From the NCBI GenBank assembly GCA_013115125.1, contig JABANN010000021.1, positions 1-64,000 on the forward strand: a stretch of 64,000 nucleotides of DNA. Reading direction: 5' to 3'. Position numbers and translations under genes: made by a program. This DNA is from Perkinsus olseni. Lineage: Eukaryota > Perkinsozoa > Perkinsida. How positions within the stretch are numbered: position 1 is the first letter of the stretch; every line of letters starts with the position of its first letter. Under the pieces are notes generated by a model. That model saw nothing but the letters and a program-made list of their open reading frames with translations, ran no database searches and was not told where the DNA came from. Shown here one piece after another: positions 43,623-54,743 of this stretch.

Positions 43623-45450
43623 GCTATGGTGACAACTGTTGCTCGTCAACTACCAAAAACTTTGGCTACAGCCGCTGCTAGAACTGGTTACCAAGAGTGA
43701 CCGAACCGGACGCGACGGGGTTCGGGCGGAACTTCCGCCGCGGAATGATCCCGTCGTCGACGGGCCGTCGATGCGTGCGGGCTATCCGAGTATAGTAGTA
43801 TTCCCTCTCCTGTCGAGCCACACGAGTAGCACCTGGGGATGATAAGATGTCCATGTTTTCAATGGTCCCAGACTCATACCATTCGGTTCTATGGACTTTA
43901 CTGAGTCGGAAAATTGCTCAGTACGAGTAGAGTTATATTGATTCTGTATACCTTTTTATTGACGGGCATAAAAAACGCGCGGAAATCACAAGGAGCGCGC
44001 GTTGAAGTGTGGATTCACCTACCCATATGCTGCGAATGGGTATGGTAACAACCTAAGGTATCAGATTAACTGCTTAGACAGCTAGATCAGAATATACTTC
44101 ACTTAAGTAACAAAGGAACAGGTTCGTGTACTCATCGACACTACTTCCGCTGCGTACAGCACGCAGTGCGTCTATCTTATTCACGGACCACCACTCCGAG
44201 TGACGCTCTTAGAGCGTCGCTCTGTCCATGAGAGGCACGAGCGGTTCGCGTGAGTCATTCGAGCACTCCAGGGAATAGTCCATAGAATGAATGAGAATCT
44301 ATAATATGACCCTCATTAGAATTCGTCGACTGGTCTTCTTTCTTCGGTGACTATTTCCAAGCCGTTCCCTTGGCTATGGCTCCGCTAGACAGTAGGTAGA
44401 GGCAGTGGGAATCTCGTTAATCCGTACATGCGCGTCACTAGCTAGATGACGTTAGGCTACCTTAAGAGAGTCGTAGTTACACACGCCGTTTACCGGGGCT
44501 TGTTTGAAATTCACCACGTTTCATTTCATTCGGCTGCCGAATTTCGGCACGTCAACGCATTGGTTTGCATCGAAGATCAGCATAGAACGTGAATGATATG
44601 GGTAGATAGGAAAATAGAGAGTCCCCCATCCGTTAGAGATGCCTTACTCGCGGCGCGTGACTTGATAAGTCTACGCGGGTCCCTTCGCAGTCGCCCACTG
44701 AACTCACCTGAGAAGGTTCTCCTTCGCCTAAATTGTTCGCTGCCGTGGGGCCTGGCGATAAATGGCCGGAGGCACATAGCCCGTTCGCTGATTGACCCCG
44801 AAAAACACGTCATTTTTTCCCCTGGTGATTACTCAGAACTTCTATAGTACTGATAAAGATAGTAGCAATTATAGTATGGCTGACGAACGGATATTCATCT
44901 TATTTCAAACCTGGGTTAGATATCCTCGAAATATACAGCCAGAATTATATGTCGGTAGTGTCATGGAACCAAGAGCCCTAACTGAGCAGGAAGCCTCGGT
45001 GTGTGTTTGCCATCGCGTGAGGTCGCGATCAATGGTGAAGCCATTCTCAGCTCCTCCCACTGAACAGTGAGCTCAGCTCATTCTCAGCTCTCCCTGATGC
45101 GCTTAGATTTACTTTGACCTACGCTGCAACAGGGCCTACCTACAGTCATAATTTATGACTCATAAACAAATAATAGAAAGAGGCGCAACTTAGAAGAAAG
45201 CTGAAGAAGAAATATTGGAAGGATAACCGTTCTCAGTTCCTCGCTCTAAAAAATTAATAGTAAGCGGTTCTACACTGGTGTAGTCAGGCGGCCTCTGTAA
45301 AACCAAATACTCCAACATTCAATACCGTACTACCGAAATGCCTGTGGACAGCCGAGCATCAGCAGAAAGCATGACGTAGATAAGTTCACAGATTCTATAC
45401 TGGTGAGTTAGGTCTTTCCCAGCTCAAGAGTCATAACCAGTAGCTCGTAT

Positions 45451-45897
45451 TTAACTGGAAAGTATGAATCTGCCTTGCCTCAAACCACCCCAAGTGACTT
45501 GAATCTCATTGAACTGCTTCCTCACGAAGACAAAGGTCATGGGCTCATCGAAGTCTGATATTTTTATACGATCATCTTCGCAAGCCTCCACAGCTCCAGG
45601 GAGTGCAGTACTGTCGTAGTTGAAGGGGATTCCGTACCCGAACGTTTCATCAGGCAGGAGTTTGGGGAGCGTGAGCCTCAAGTTGAAAACAGTAATCGGG
45701 CAATCATGTAAGAATATGTCCATATCAAACTTAAAACCTTCGAAGAAAGTGAGGCTTCCTGACAGTTCGGTGTCACTTGCGTCGTACTCGCCAAGAGGGT
45801 AAGGTGTAGAAGGCGTCACGTTGGGGTGTGATGCAATCACAGACCACCACTCGACCAGCCACCCGTAGAACATGATTAGACCAATTAGCCATTTCAT
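45451..45897 (-). CDS. Small secreted protein, paralogue 2
   Basis: 148 residues. MKWLIGLIMFYGWLVEWWSV is a signal peptide or anchor. Mature motifs match paralogue 1: YPLGEYDASDTELSGSLTFF (compare PQGKYV, SGALTF), FDMDIFLHDCPITVFNL, PFNYDSTALPGAVEAC, RIKISDFDEPMTFVFVRK and TWGGLRQGRF. Overall divergence is high, but the order, the Cys positions and the ISDF core are kept. Function unknown. The genes are 6 kb apart on the same strand, with the M50 protease between. Confidence 0.7.
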   Translation of the reverse strand: MKWLIGLIMFYGWLVEWWSVIASHPNVTPSTPYPLGEYDASDTELSGSLTFFEGFKFDMDIFLHDCPITVFNLRLTLPKLLPDETFGYGIPFNYDSTALPGAVEACEDDRIKISDFDEPMTFVFVRKQFNEIQVTWGGLRQGRFILSS

Positions 45898-46163
45898 AAT
45901 GATGAGTATCGTCTGAACTGAGGAGGCGCAGGATTTGGCTAGTCAGAAAGAAGATGCATTAATGCAATGCGGGTTATGATCTCAGACCGGCATAACCTTT
46001 GCTTTTCTTATGTGCTCAATTGGACCAGTGGCTAGCCAACTCAAGCTTCGAGATGAGCAGCTTCAGACATTCAGTACTCTAGGCTGTAGGTACTTACCGC
46101 GGGCATCTGAATGCGTGGAGCTCACCCTACCCCCGAATCCTCGTGCGTTCCCAATCAAGTGGA
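45898..46163. other. Promoter region of paralogue 2
   Basis: The first 30 bp match the leader of paralogue 1; nothing else recognised. Confidence 0.35.
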
Positions 46164-46283
46164 TGTTGTATTCTTCTTACTCATACGTGGAACGCAAGGC
46201 CAAAGAGAGCTTGTGAGATGGATCTTATGAAAGAGCTATTGCCCAGACTACTCTGCACGCATAAACATAGACGGAGCGTAACA
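46164..46283. repeat. Direct repeat copy R1 (about 120 bp)
   Basis: About 95 percent identical by eye to R3 at 46532-46656, which has a 5-bp insertion. Begins TGTTGTATTCTTCTTACTCA and ends GACGGAGCGTAACA. Confidence 0.85.
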
Positions 46284-46285
46284 AA

Positions 46286-46339
46286 TCTTCTTACTCATAC
46301 GTGGAACACACGGCCAAAGGGAGCTTGTGAGATGGATCT
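46286..46339. repeat. Direct repeat copy R2 (truncated)
   Basis: A shorter copy of the first half of R1/R3, immediately after R1. Confidence 0.8.
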
Positions 46340-46552
46340 CGAGATGATGTCTTGATCAGTGACGTAGGCTAGCTGGTCCGTGTTTTGTAGTCCGAGGTAA
46401 TTGAGAATGTCTTGAACCTCTGTAGTCGGCGTTACAGATTTGCTGCTCTCAGAATCTTTGACAGGATGGTCTGATGATACCGCAGGGGTAATAGCCGGCG
46501 TAGGAGGAGTGCCAGCGGGTTCTCCACCATCTGTTGTATTCTTCTTACTCAT
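46295..46552 (-). CDS. Possible small gene embedded in the repeat array
   Basis: 85 codons; the ATG lies inside repeat R3 and the stop inside R2. N part MSKKNTTDGGEPAGTPPTPA is Pro/Thr-rich, then DILNYLGLQNTDQLAYVTDQ. The duplicated segment includes the start codon and about 100 bp upstream, so R1 carries a beheaded second start. Family unknown. Confidence 0.4.
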   Translation of the reverse strand: MSKKNTTDGGEPAGTPPTPAITPAVSSDHPVKDSESSKSVTPTTEVQDILNYLGLQNTDQLAYVTDQDIISRSISQAPFGRVFHV

Positions 46553-46656
46553 ACGTGGAACACAAGGCCAAAGGGAGCTTGTGAGATGGATCTTATAAAA
46601 GAGCTACAGTATTGCCCAGACTACTCTGCACGCATAAACATAGACGGAGCGTAACA
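46532..46656. repeat. Direct repeat copy R3 (about 125 bp)
   Basis: Partner of R1, 368 bp away in the same orientation. Read on minus it holds TTTTATAAGATCC about 45 bp before the ATG, so it may be a promoter and leader unit. Confidence 0.85.
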
Positions 46657-47293
46657 GTGGATCGACTGCGTCAGCTGCACGCGTGCGTGGGAATCCGCCG
46701 TGACGTGACCGTACGCGTTTTGGGACAGTCGACAGCTGTCTCCTCATGCGATCGAAATGATCCGGAATGAAAAACACACTTCATCCGCCGACAGTGAACT
46801 CCCGAGGAGTGAAAGAGCCCGTGGCTTGCACTGACGTTCTACAGCCCCTCGGGCTCATCGGCGTGTGACGAGTGACGCTGCATTAGTGACACTAATGCAG
46901 CGTCACTCCGAGTGAATGGACGGCACGAGCGGCTCGAGAGACCCATTTGAGCTGGAAGAAACGTACTGATTATTACGGATGAAGGTGCGTGCCACACATC
47001 ATAATGTAATACATTAAATGTATTATAATGTACTTTATGATGTTACCATGTCTTTGATATTCGCTGAGAGTGATCAGACTGGTGTAACTTCAGTACTTTG
47101 TCATCCTATCATTGACTAGAGAGTCCCTCGTCCGCTGCTCTTCATGTTCTGACCAATTCTTACTGTGATATTGTTGCTTCTCCGCTTTTGCTCATAGTCA
47201 ACGCAAGGCGAGAAGGAGTGTAAAGTCTCCTACTAAGCTGAGTCTCTTGAGGGGAATCAGCTATGTACCCATACACTGGACGATCGGCGCATA
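46657..47293. other. Intergenic region with hairpins
   Basis: Contains the palindrome at 46870-46908 and an AT-rich imperfect inverted repeat near 46998-47044. No gene supported. Confidence 0.4.
46870..46908. repeat. Perfect palindrome, 19-bp arms, 1-nt loop
   Basis: GAGTGACGCTGCATTAGTG, A, then the exact reverse complement. Confidence 0.93.
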
Positions 47294-47863
47294 ATGAGTA
47301 ACAGCTATCTTCCTCCTAGCACCCCTAGTGCAGTAGCGCCTCCCCCGTTAGCAGCAGTAGGCGTGCTGAATAAGTTATTAGGCATGCCTCATTGTTATGA
47401 TAGAGTTAATGCAGTGTGTCCTCATCTGATAGTCGCTTCTCATTGCCTTATCGATGCTGTTAGCTCAATGGCCACCGATGCGGGTGATCATTTCGGAACA
47501 AGGTATCAAAGGTGAGTGATTTCTCTGCTGGAGCCTACAGTGATTCTCATATCCTCACACTCTAGTGCTGCGGTTGTACTGCTGCCCCACTTCGGTCCAG
47601 TTCGGGAATCGATTCTGAGTTATAGCACTGCCGCATGGGGACATTGGTGCTCACAACCCTGTCGCACAAGGGACAGCGTGGCTCGCAAGATCGGGGACAG
47701 TCGACTCCAACGGTGCTTCGTGACTGTTACATCTTTGTTGTTTTTTCATTCGCGTAAGCCGAGCGGTTGGTGGTTTCGGTCGCACAGGGCTGTGACAGGG
47801 GGTTTGTGCGAATGTCTAACCATTTGTAGCGTTTTACGTAGTACCGTACTACGTACGTACTAG
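47294..47863 (+). CDS. Hypothetical two-exon protein
   Basis: Exon 1 MSNSYLPPSTPSAVAPPPLA through DAGDHFGTRYQ; intron from about 47513 (GTGAGTGATT) to CACACTCTAG near 47565; exon 2 SAAVVLLPHFGPVRESILSY through TVLRTY. About 175 residues, moderately Cys-rich, with a Pro-rich N terminus. No domain recognised. A 10-bp-arm palindrome (47835-47855) lies in the last codons. Confidence 0.5.
47835..47855. repeat. Palindrome, 10-bp arms, 1-nt loop
   Basis: TACGTAGTAC, C, GTACTACGTA, at the end of the preceding gene. Confidence 0.85.
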
Positions 47864-47935
47864 TACCGTTGTGAAGTATCGGGGTGGCCTTAGTAGAACC
47901 GAAGGAAAAGGGGAAGTCGATGTAGACAAGTCTGA

Positions 47936-48534
47936 GTGGTTTTTGATGTCGCAGTGATTCAAGAAGGCCTCAAGCCCAATACTTGGAACTCGAAGTCAGA
48001 GGTGTCACTCAAACGAGCTCTAACGGGCTATTATGAACCGTTCGAATTTATTTTAACTTTTAAAGGACTCCAGCGGGTAAGGCGATGTGCCCCTCTCACT
48101 CGTGCTCTGATTATGAATGTTGAATCTTTGTCGTGAAAGCGTTTATTGTTACAGTTCTCAATGATACCTTTATTCCAATGTTGTTGCATATCATTTTGGC
48201 ACACTCCACTGGAGAGCCTTCCCTCGTCCTCGGTCAAATCCGCGCCCGCAGTCCGCTCCAGACGACAACTTTGTGCATGCGTGCAGAGAGTCGGCGTCTC
48301 TTTTCACCGAACGGCCATCGCCAATCACCAGAGTGCAGCAGCTTCTTCTTCCCACATGTTATCCCGGTTCGAGAGAGTACAGTCAGAATCATGATGGTTC
48401 AATACACGCTTGCCGGACACCACCATCATCATGATCATCACTCTCAACCTCGCATGAACTCCCCTCACGTCCGGGTAGATGGCAGCTGCTCCAATTTTAC
48501 AATAACTGGGATGAGCCTGTCAGCTTCATTCTGA
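47936..48534 (+). CDS. Possible gene, low support
   Basis: Two overlapping plus frames (47936-48136 and 48133-48534). The second has a hydrophobic N terminus (IPMLLHIILAH) and an HHHHHDHH run. Neither has a recognised motif and the exon structure is unclear. Confidence 0.25.
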
Positions 48535-48906
48535 TGGTTGATCATGCCTCATGCCATCATCGCTCTCTTCTAACCTCGGGGTTGAAGACTTTCCGGAATC
48601 GAGTACTTGCTGCACTCCTCTCGTGTGTTGTCCTATGGTGAGTTACTCTGCATCGGGTTGCCCTCCATTATGGAATCTAGTCCGAGGCGGGGTGGGCCTG
48701 GAGCGATACTGTTGCTACTACCATTAATGAGTTCTTTCGGAGCGCTTCGCCGTTAACGGCCGCGAAACCCTGCAACTTTGATCAATAGTCGGTACTGCCT
48801 CAGTACTCCTGCCGTGAAATGTCCTTGAACGCCCGACTAATCTGATAAATTATCCGCGAGGAATACGTTATACAGGCAGATACCGGTCAGGTACCTCTAT
48901 CTTGCT
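48535..48906. other. Spacer upstream of the glycoside hydrolase
   Basis: About 370 bp; no supported feature. Confidence 0.35.
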
Positions 48907-51900
48907 ATGATAGTTCTCCCAGCTCGGGAGGAGCTCAGACGGCCGGCCGCAGTCGATGTCGTCCATGCTGGAATGGGAGGGAACCTTGATGGCACACACC
49001 GCGACCCACTGCAGTCGGACCCAATACGGGAAGGGAGGGCCAATATGCGGATCCACGGCGATCGAGTATCTTTGGAAGTGCTGCAGGAGGGCAAAACTTT
49101 TCGATTGCGGGCAACCTTCGATACCGGTGGTGGGAGGGATATCGTGGATCTGGGGCCGTTGTTCTACATCGAGACGGCTCGGGGATGTAGGTCGGGAGGA
49201 TCCCCGCAGTAGTGGCAGGCTGGACGGTGGGAATGATTACATGAATAGCATTCCCAATGACTGTAGTTAGGGGTCATTGCTCAGTTGTGGTAGATCTCGG
49301 CATCGTATAACGGAAGAGTGACAGTAGAGACGGTCGAGGCTTCGGCGGACGTATCGTCTTTATGAGAGAGAGAAGAACTCGAGGGTGAAGATAATTTTGC
49401 CCGAGATGGATCGCCGATATTTTCTCGCAAGAATATCAGTACATGGTGCGCGTCTAACATGAGATGACGCTTGCCTGTTGGATCAGGCAAGGCCTACCCA
49501 GAGGTGTGTCGAAAAAGGTCCCCTTCGCCCGAAAGCGTCCTCACTTTGGAGGGGAGAGGCTGGGATGAGGACAAACTCCGACTAGATTTTGAATGCACCT
49601 GTAGCGAAGATGGAGTATCCTTCATGGTGCGATGGGCAGGCATGGTTACTAAGAAAGATGCGCCGGCCGATATCGTCACGACGCCGGTTGCTAGTAAGCA
49701 TTTATGGTATAAGCCCTTCCAGGTCGGCTTCTGCGAGGATCATTCTTGCGGTGGACGTGATGGCGACTTGCGTCAGGAGTGGCAGCCCGGGTCACATCGG
49801 AGGTCGCATTGGAGATGCGCTCGTTGCTGCTCTTGGACGTACCCCTCGGTGAGGGGAAGAGTTCAGAGGAGGAAGACCAACCCTACAGAGCCGGAGTGGT
49901 GGATGGAAGCCCAGTAGGTCCAGAGAATCTTGCTATCTTGCGATTCCATAACGGTTATGTCTTCAGGTTGTCATCCCTGAACGATCGTTATTCTGCGGGC
50001 TTGAGCATCCTCGGGCGAAGAACGTGATCGAGGAGGGGTCGCGGCGTGCTGCCGGTTTCATACTGCATCCCATATCCGACTTCGGATACTCGGCCGCCGT
50101 GGGGAAGTAGGAGGAGGCTTATTCGCTCAACTGTTCACCCACGGAAACTATTCTGCACAGGTTCGACCCCTCCCGGGGGCCATCCTCGCTATTCCGGACT
50201 TTCTCGGACTACATTGAGATGATAAGAGCGTCCCCTTTCCATTCCTGGCTGCACTACAACACCTGGTATGCCGCCCTCTAGCTCCTTGAAGTGATCGACT
50301 GCATCCCATCAGGTATGATCTTCGGTATAGACCATGCATCGACGCTGAGGTGGGTGGACGCGACCCGTACTGTGAATACTCTAAGAAGTTCACTGAGGAT
50401 AACGTCAATCAGCGAATCAGTGCCATAGCGACGGCTCTCGAGGAGGAAGGGGTGGGTTGGGGTCGAGGCTTTCATCAATCACCCGAACTGGAAGGGAGCA
50501 TTGGCTTTCTGCGGGACTACTCTTCCACCTTATGCCTCCCCATGATGGTCCATCAGGTTCGCTTGGATGGGGTACTATTGGATGACGGATGGGACGACTG
50601 GGATACTCTTTGGGGAGTTGATAAGAAAGCCTTCCCGAGTGGGGATCTCACCAAAGTGGCGAAGAAGGCTCAGGAAGAGCATAACGTCAAGCTTGGCGTT
50701 TGGATGTCGCCTTTCGGCGGGTAATCGTCCACGAGCATTCCTCGGCGCTCGAGGAGGCCGCAGGATTTATCCCCCGCCGGTCCATAGACTGCTAGTACTT
50801 CACCACCCCCCACCGTCCCCAATGTGACTGATTGACACACGTTAAAATTTGGGAATCAGTCTTATTTGTTGTTCATATTTAGTAATGGCCCCCAATCCCA
50901 ATGAAAGATGTTATCGTGTTAAGATACCAGGAAGCATCTCGAAGGAGGGTCCTACACGGGTTGAAGATGGGTTATGAAGTTGATATGGAAAGGAGGACCT
51001 TCACTTTAGCTGGAAAGAACTATTCAAAGGTGGCCAGAACAATATCCGTGGAACCGCCGTCCAACTACGCTGTCGCATGCTCGACCGAGAGGGCCTCCCG
51101 CTCTTTCGGATGCTTGTGATGAACCTCCACCAGCCTGTATACAACCACCCAGTCGTTGCCCCACAATCTTGAAGTGTTATCGCCACGTTGAAACCTCGTA
51201 CACCCTCCGCTCCACCACGAAGTTCCCAACTTGGTCTGCACGACTCCCCAACGCGGAGGAGGATGGAGTAGTTGCGCGACGTTACGTGAACCATCCTCAG
51301 ACCTCACACAATAAGTAGGGCTTCGATTTATATTGCCTACGAGACAAGAGCGTTCAAGTGAGAGAGATTAATCGCGAATGGTCTGCAGGATTCCTTTGAG
51401 AGCCGTACCAACGCTTTCATGACCGTGTCCCGATGTGCCGGGGTTCTCCGTATTCCGAGGTCTCATCAGACCATTGAAGCTTCGTCGATTGGTGTTGATC
51501 ATTTCAGGTATTCTCCGACCAAGCCTTGATGTTCGTCGAGAATGACAACGTAGGTCCCCTCCCTTCGGTCGAGGATATGCCATCAACTTCAGGTAGTATT
51601 TTTCAAATTTGACGGGATCGCCGGAGGGCAGTTCAGCAAAGGTGCGGACAAGTACGCGGGGGAGGTAGACTCTCTCTTCAAACTGGTGAGTGGGTTCGCC
51701 GGGTTTGACGACGTTGGTCGTAGTAGTAGCAGTACTCGTTAGATCCTCGACATAAGGCGACGGGGCAAGGGCAGCATCGTGTGGATTAACCTTACCATAG
51801 GGACATGGCCCAGCCCTTATTGGCTCATCTACGGCGACAGTAGGAACGGCATTCCTGGGCAAAATTGATGTGCTGTTCAACTCGTCAGGTATTTGGAAAG

Positions 51901-52826
51901 ACGGCTATGATGTAGGACTGGCTGGATGGGGCAACAGACGGGATATGCACATCACCGAGCGAGATGCTTCCGTATCGTCATCGTACTCTGCTTGGGTCGA
52001 TGGCCGGTCCGCAGGTCTACCAAAATGTAGTCCAGCGCGGCCTGCTCATGCCCATAGCGAATCTCATGCTGCATGGGATACTACAGAGCCGGGCTAATGA
52101 GGCGGGATATGTAGGCCTCTAAGGCACTACCACTTGAGTAGATCAGTCCCTTCCTCAGTTGTTACAGGACAGCATAGCAGACATCAAGTCCTTCAAAACG
52201 GAAGTTCTAACGTACTTCTTCAGTGGAGTCGGCCTGCAGGAGTTGTAAGAGTTCAGCTGCCTTCTTCCAGGACACGGCAATTGTCGATTCTACGATCATG
52301 TTCATGCGGCCCGAGTCTCATCGTCAGGTACATTCAACCGGAAGAGCTCACTAAGGAACACTGGAAGATCCTAGCAGATGGTGTTCGCTTCCATGGCAAG
52401 TTCCAATCAATTCTCCGTCAAGTTCAATGGATCGGCGGTGACCCAGAGCGAGGGCAGCTGTGAGCATTCAACGCTTGCTTCATGCACGGCAAGACCCTGT
52501 CATTAGATATGGCTGGGCTACAAGCAACGACAGCGATGGAGTGTTCGGAATGCGAAATCCAGGAACCTTCTCGAGAAAGGCCCGAGCGTCTTTGAGTGAG
52601 TGAGGAGTACATCCCTCGTCATCCTAGTGGCCCTTCAGGACACATGTGGGGTATCAGCGGCAATTCGTCGTGGCGACTGGCGTCTCTCTTCGACACTCCT
52701 CAATTGCCTCCTCAATTCGCCACCGTATCACTTGATGATGAGATTACTTTATCAGCGGACCCGCTCAGTTTCGTGGCTTTCCACGCCACAAGGGTCGCAG
52801 ACAACGGCAGCAACAATCAATCCTAA
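48907..52826 (+). CDS. Glycoside hydrolase, GH36-like (alpha-galactosidase / raffinose synthase type)
   Basis: Many exons. Diagnostic pieces: GVLLDDGWDDWDTLWGVDKK and VKLGVWMSPFGG (about 50565-50722), LDREGLPLFRMLVMN, FFKFDGIAGGQFSKGADKY (about 51597-51660; the KFD Asp is the expected nucleophile), LWINLTIGTWPSPYWLIYGD, SGIWKDGYDVGLAGWGNRRD with HITERDASVYQ, NVVQRGLLMPIANLMLHGIL, DIKSFKTEVLTYFFSGVGLQ, YIQPEELTKEHWKILADGV and GWATSNDSDGVFGMRNPGTF. The C-terminal beta-domain contains GISGNSSWRLASLFDTP. This is the W..DDGW / KFDG / HG architecture of GH36-like enzymes acting on alpha-galactosides. The N-terminal exons (48907-50000) are less certain. No signal peptide established. Ends at 52826. 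Confidence 0.78.
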
Positions 52827-53122
52827 AAATCTTGCTGTTGCGTTTGGACGGTACGGATTCTTCAAATACTTGCACCATTTGCGGAAATAGTCTGAGAGCC
52901 CCTATTTGAATACGCGGCACGCTATGACCGGGCGTTGCGTGTGTTTGTAGTCCAACGCGGAGTTCCGCTCAGACTTGCACCGATGTGACGGCCTCGTAAG
53001 GCGCCTATAGTCATTCGTAAGCATTTCTTGGGACCCACTTGTAGTCATCAACAACACAAAATTATGTAGGTTGGTAAACGTTGTGAGAAAGGAACGATAG
53101 TTACAGTGAAGAACAGAGGGAC
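52827..53122. other. Convergent spacer
   Basis: 3' ends of the GH36-like gene and NAF1 face each other; nothing else seen. Confidence 0.4.
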
Positions 53123-54698
53123 TTACCATCCCCACCAATTCTGCTGAGGGGCGGCACTCCACCAATTGATGCCCCATTGTTGGCCTTTGCCACCTTTGCC
53201 ATCATCGCTGCCCTTACCGCCATACCATCCCTTCCCGAAATCACCACTGGGTGACCCCTCACCATAACCCTTGCCACCCCAACTACCCTTGCCCTGCGAG
53301 TTGCCTTTACCATCATACCATCCCTTCCCGAAATCACCGCTAGGTGGCCCTTCGCTATAACCCTTGCCACCCCAACTGCCCTTCCCCTGCGGGTTTCCTT
53401 TACCCTGGGGACTGCCCCCCTTGCCACCGTAATCACCCCAATAATACGCCGGGGGCGGTGGGCCCCATCCCATTGGGGAACCCCAGTCCCAAGCAGGGGC
53501 TTCCCATCCACCCCAGTAAACACCCTTGCCATATCCGGACGCCTCAGAAGTACCCTTGCCGGGGTTCGAACCCGCGCCCTTCCCTTTTCCCTTTCCTTTC
53601 CCCTTCCCTTTGCCCTTGCTGACTGCAGGGGGCGGTAAGTCGCGCATATGTGCTTCAGCGTCGAAGCTGGGCTCATTGGTGATGGCTCTAGGCGGCGAGC
53701 TCTTCATCTCATCGTCAGAATCAGCTCCACCATCCATGATTGCATTACCACCTGAGCAGTAGTCGTCACGCGCCACGAAATAACCATCAATAGCTGGTCA
53801 CCTTCATGCGTCCAGTCGTCAGCGATAGCGACCATCTTCATGCGACTAACGACTGCATACACTGCGGGTCCAACGGCATCCGGAGTGGGTAACGACCGGC
53901 TCTCATCGACAGCATTCTTGGGGTACACCAAATACATCGGGGCAGCGGTCTGGGAGAGGAATCCAATATGCCGAGTGCATCATCACGCTCAAAATAGGTA
54001 GAATCTTTGAATAGATTTCGGCGTTTCACAAACAAACTCGAGGTTTGGAGCTGATCTAGAAAAGATTCTCTCCCGACTGGTGATATTACCTGCCCGAATG
54101 TCTCTACAATCATGCCCAGGACTTTACGGTTCTCGTCACATAGAACGCTCTCGACGTCCAGGGCGAGATCCGAGCTCGCTATGTCATCACCACGGACGAC
54201 AATACACTTCTCAACGATGGAATGGATAGTACCTGGTTCAACCATCGACCGACCCGGGTTCGAATCCCAACATCCCGCACTCCAATATTTTAGTACCTAT
54301 CTTCCGGATTTCCTCACTCGCGGGAATGGTATCCTCCAAGGCAGCAAGCGAACCGATCAGAGTCTCCCCTTCTTCATCAGCAGTGTCAGATTCATCATCT
54401 TCGATAACCTATCGGCAGCAGCATGAATTGTGAAAGGAGTGGTATGACGAGCGGGCTACATCTAAGTTGCTCCCGGCTATAACAGCATCTAACATCGACT
54501 TCTCCTTCTGATATTCCGCCGGCTTGCTGAGGGAACCCTCTGCCTTTTGAGGCTTCTCAGCCTGAGGCAAAGAGCATACTGAGAGTATCTCTGACTGAGC
54601 CGACAATCCGCCCTTTCACCTCTTCTTTCATGATAGGGGCCTTCGTCTCCGCCGCTGTGGCTTGTGGGGCGGCAGGTTGTTTATCCTCGGTATCACTG

Positions 54699-54743
<45 letters not shown>

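Larger units (their letters stand above)
41772..45450. other. Gene-poor, palindrome-rich region
   Basis: About 3.7 kb. Open frames at 42816-43016 (minus) and 43152-43388 (plus) could be exons of small genes, but I recognise nothing. The region contains several inverted repeats listed separately. Part (44190-44270) resembles 46900-46960: both have CACTCCGAGTGA and GGCACGAGCGG. Confidence 0.4.

Noticed and set aside
51368-51880. 170-codon minus-strand ORF within the GH36-like gene
   Set aside because: The plus strand encodes the KFDGIAGG catalytic block and neighbours; the minus frame is a shadow.
53565-53585. B-box-like GGGTTCGAACCCCGG as another tRNA-derived intron
   Set aside because: It lies in the open NAF1 Gly-Lys frame with no GT-AG pair around it; counted only as a curiosity.
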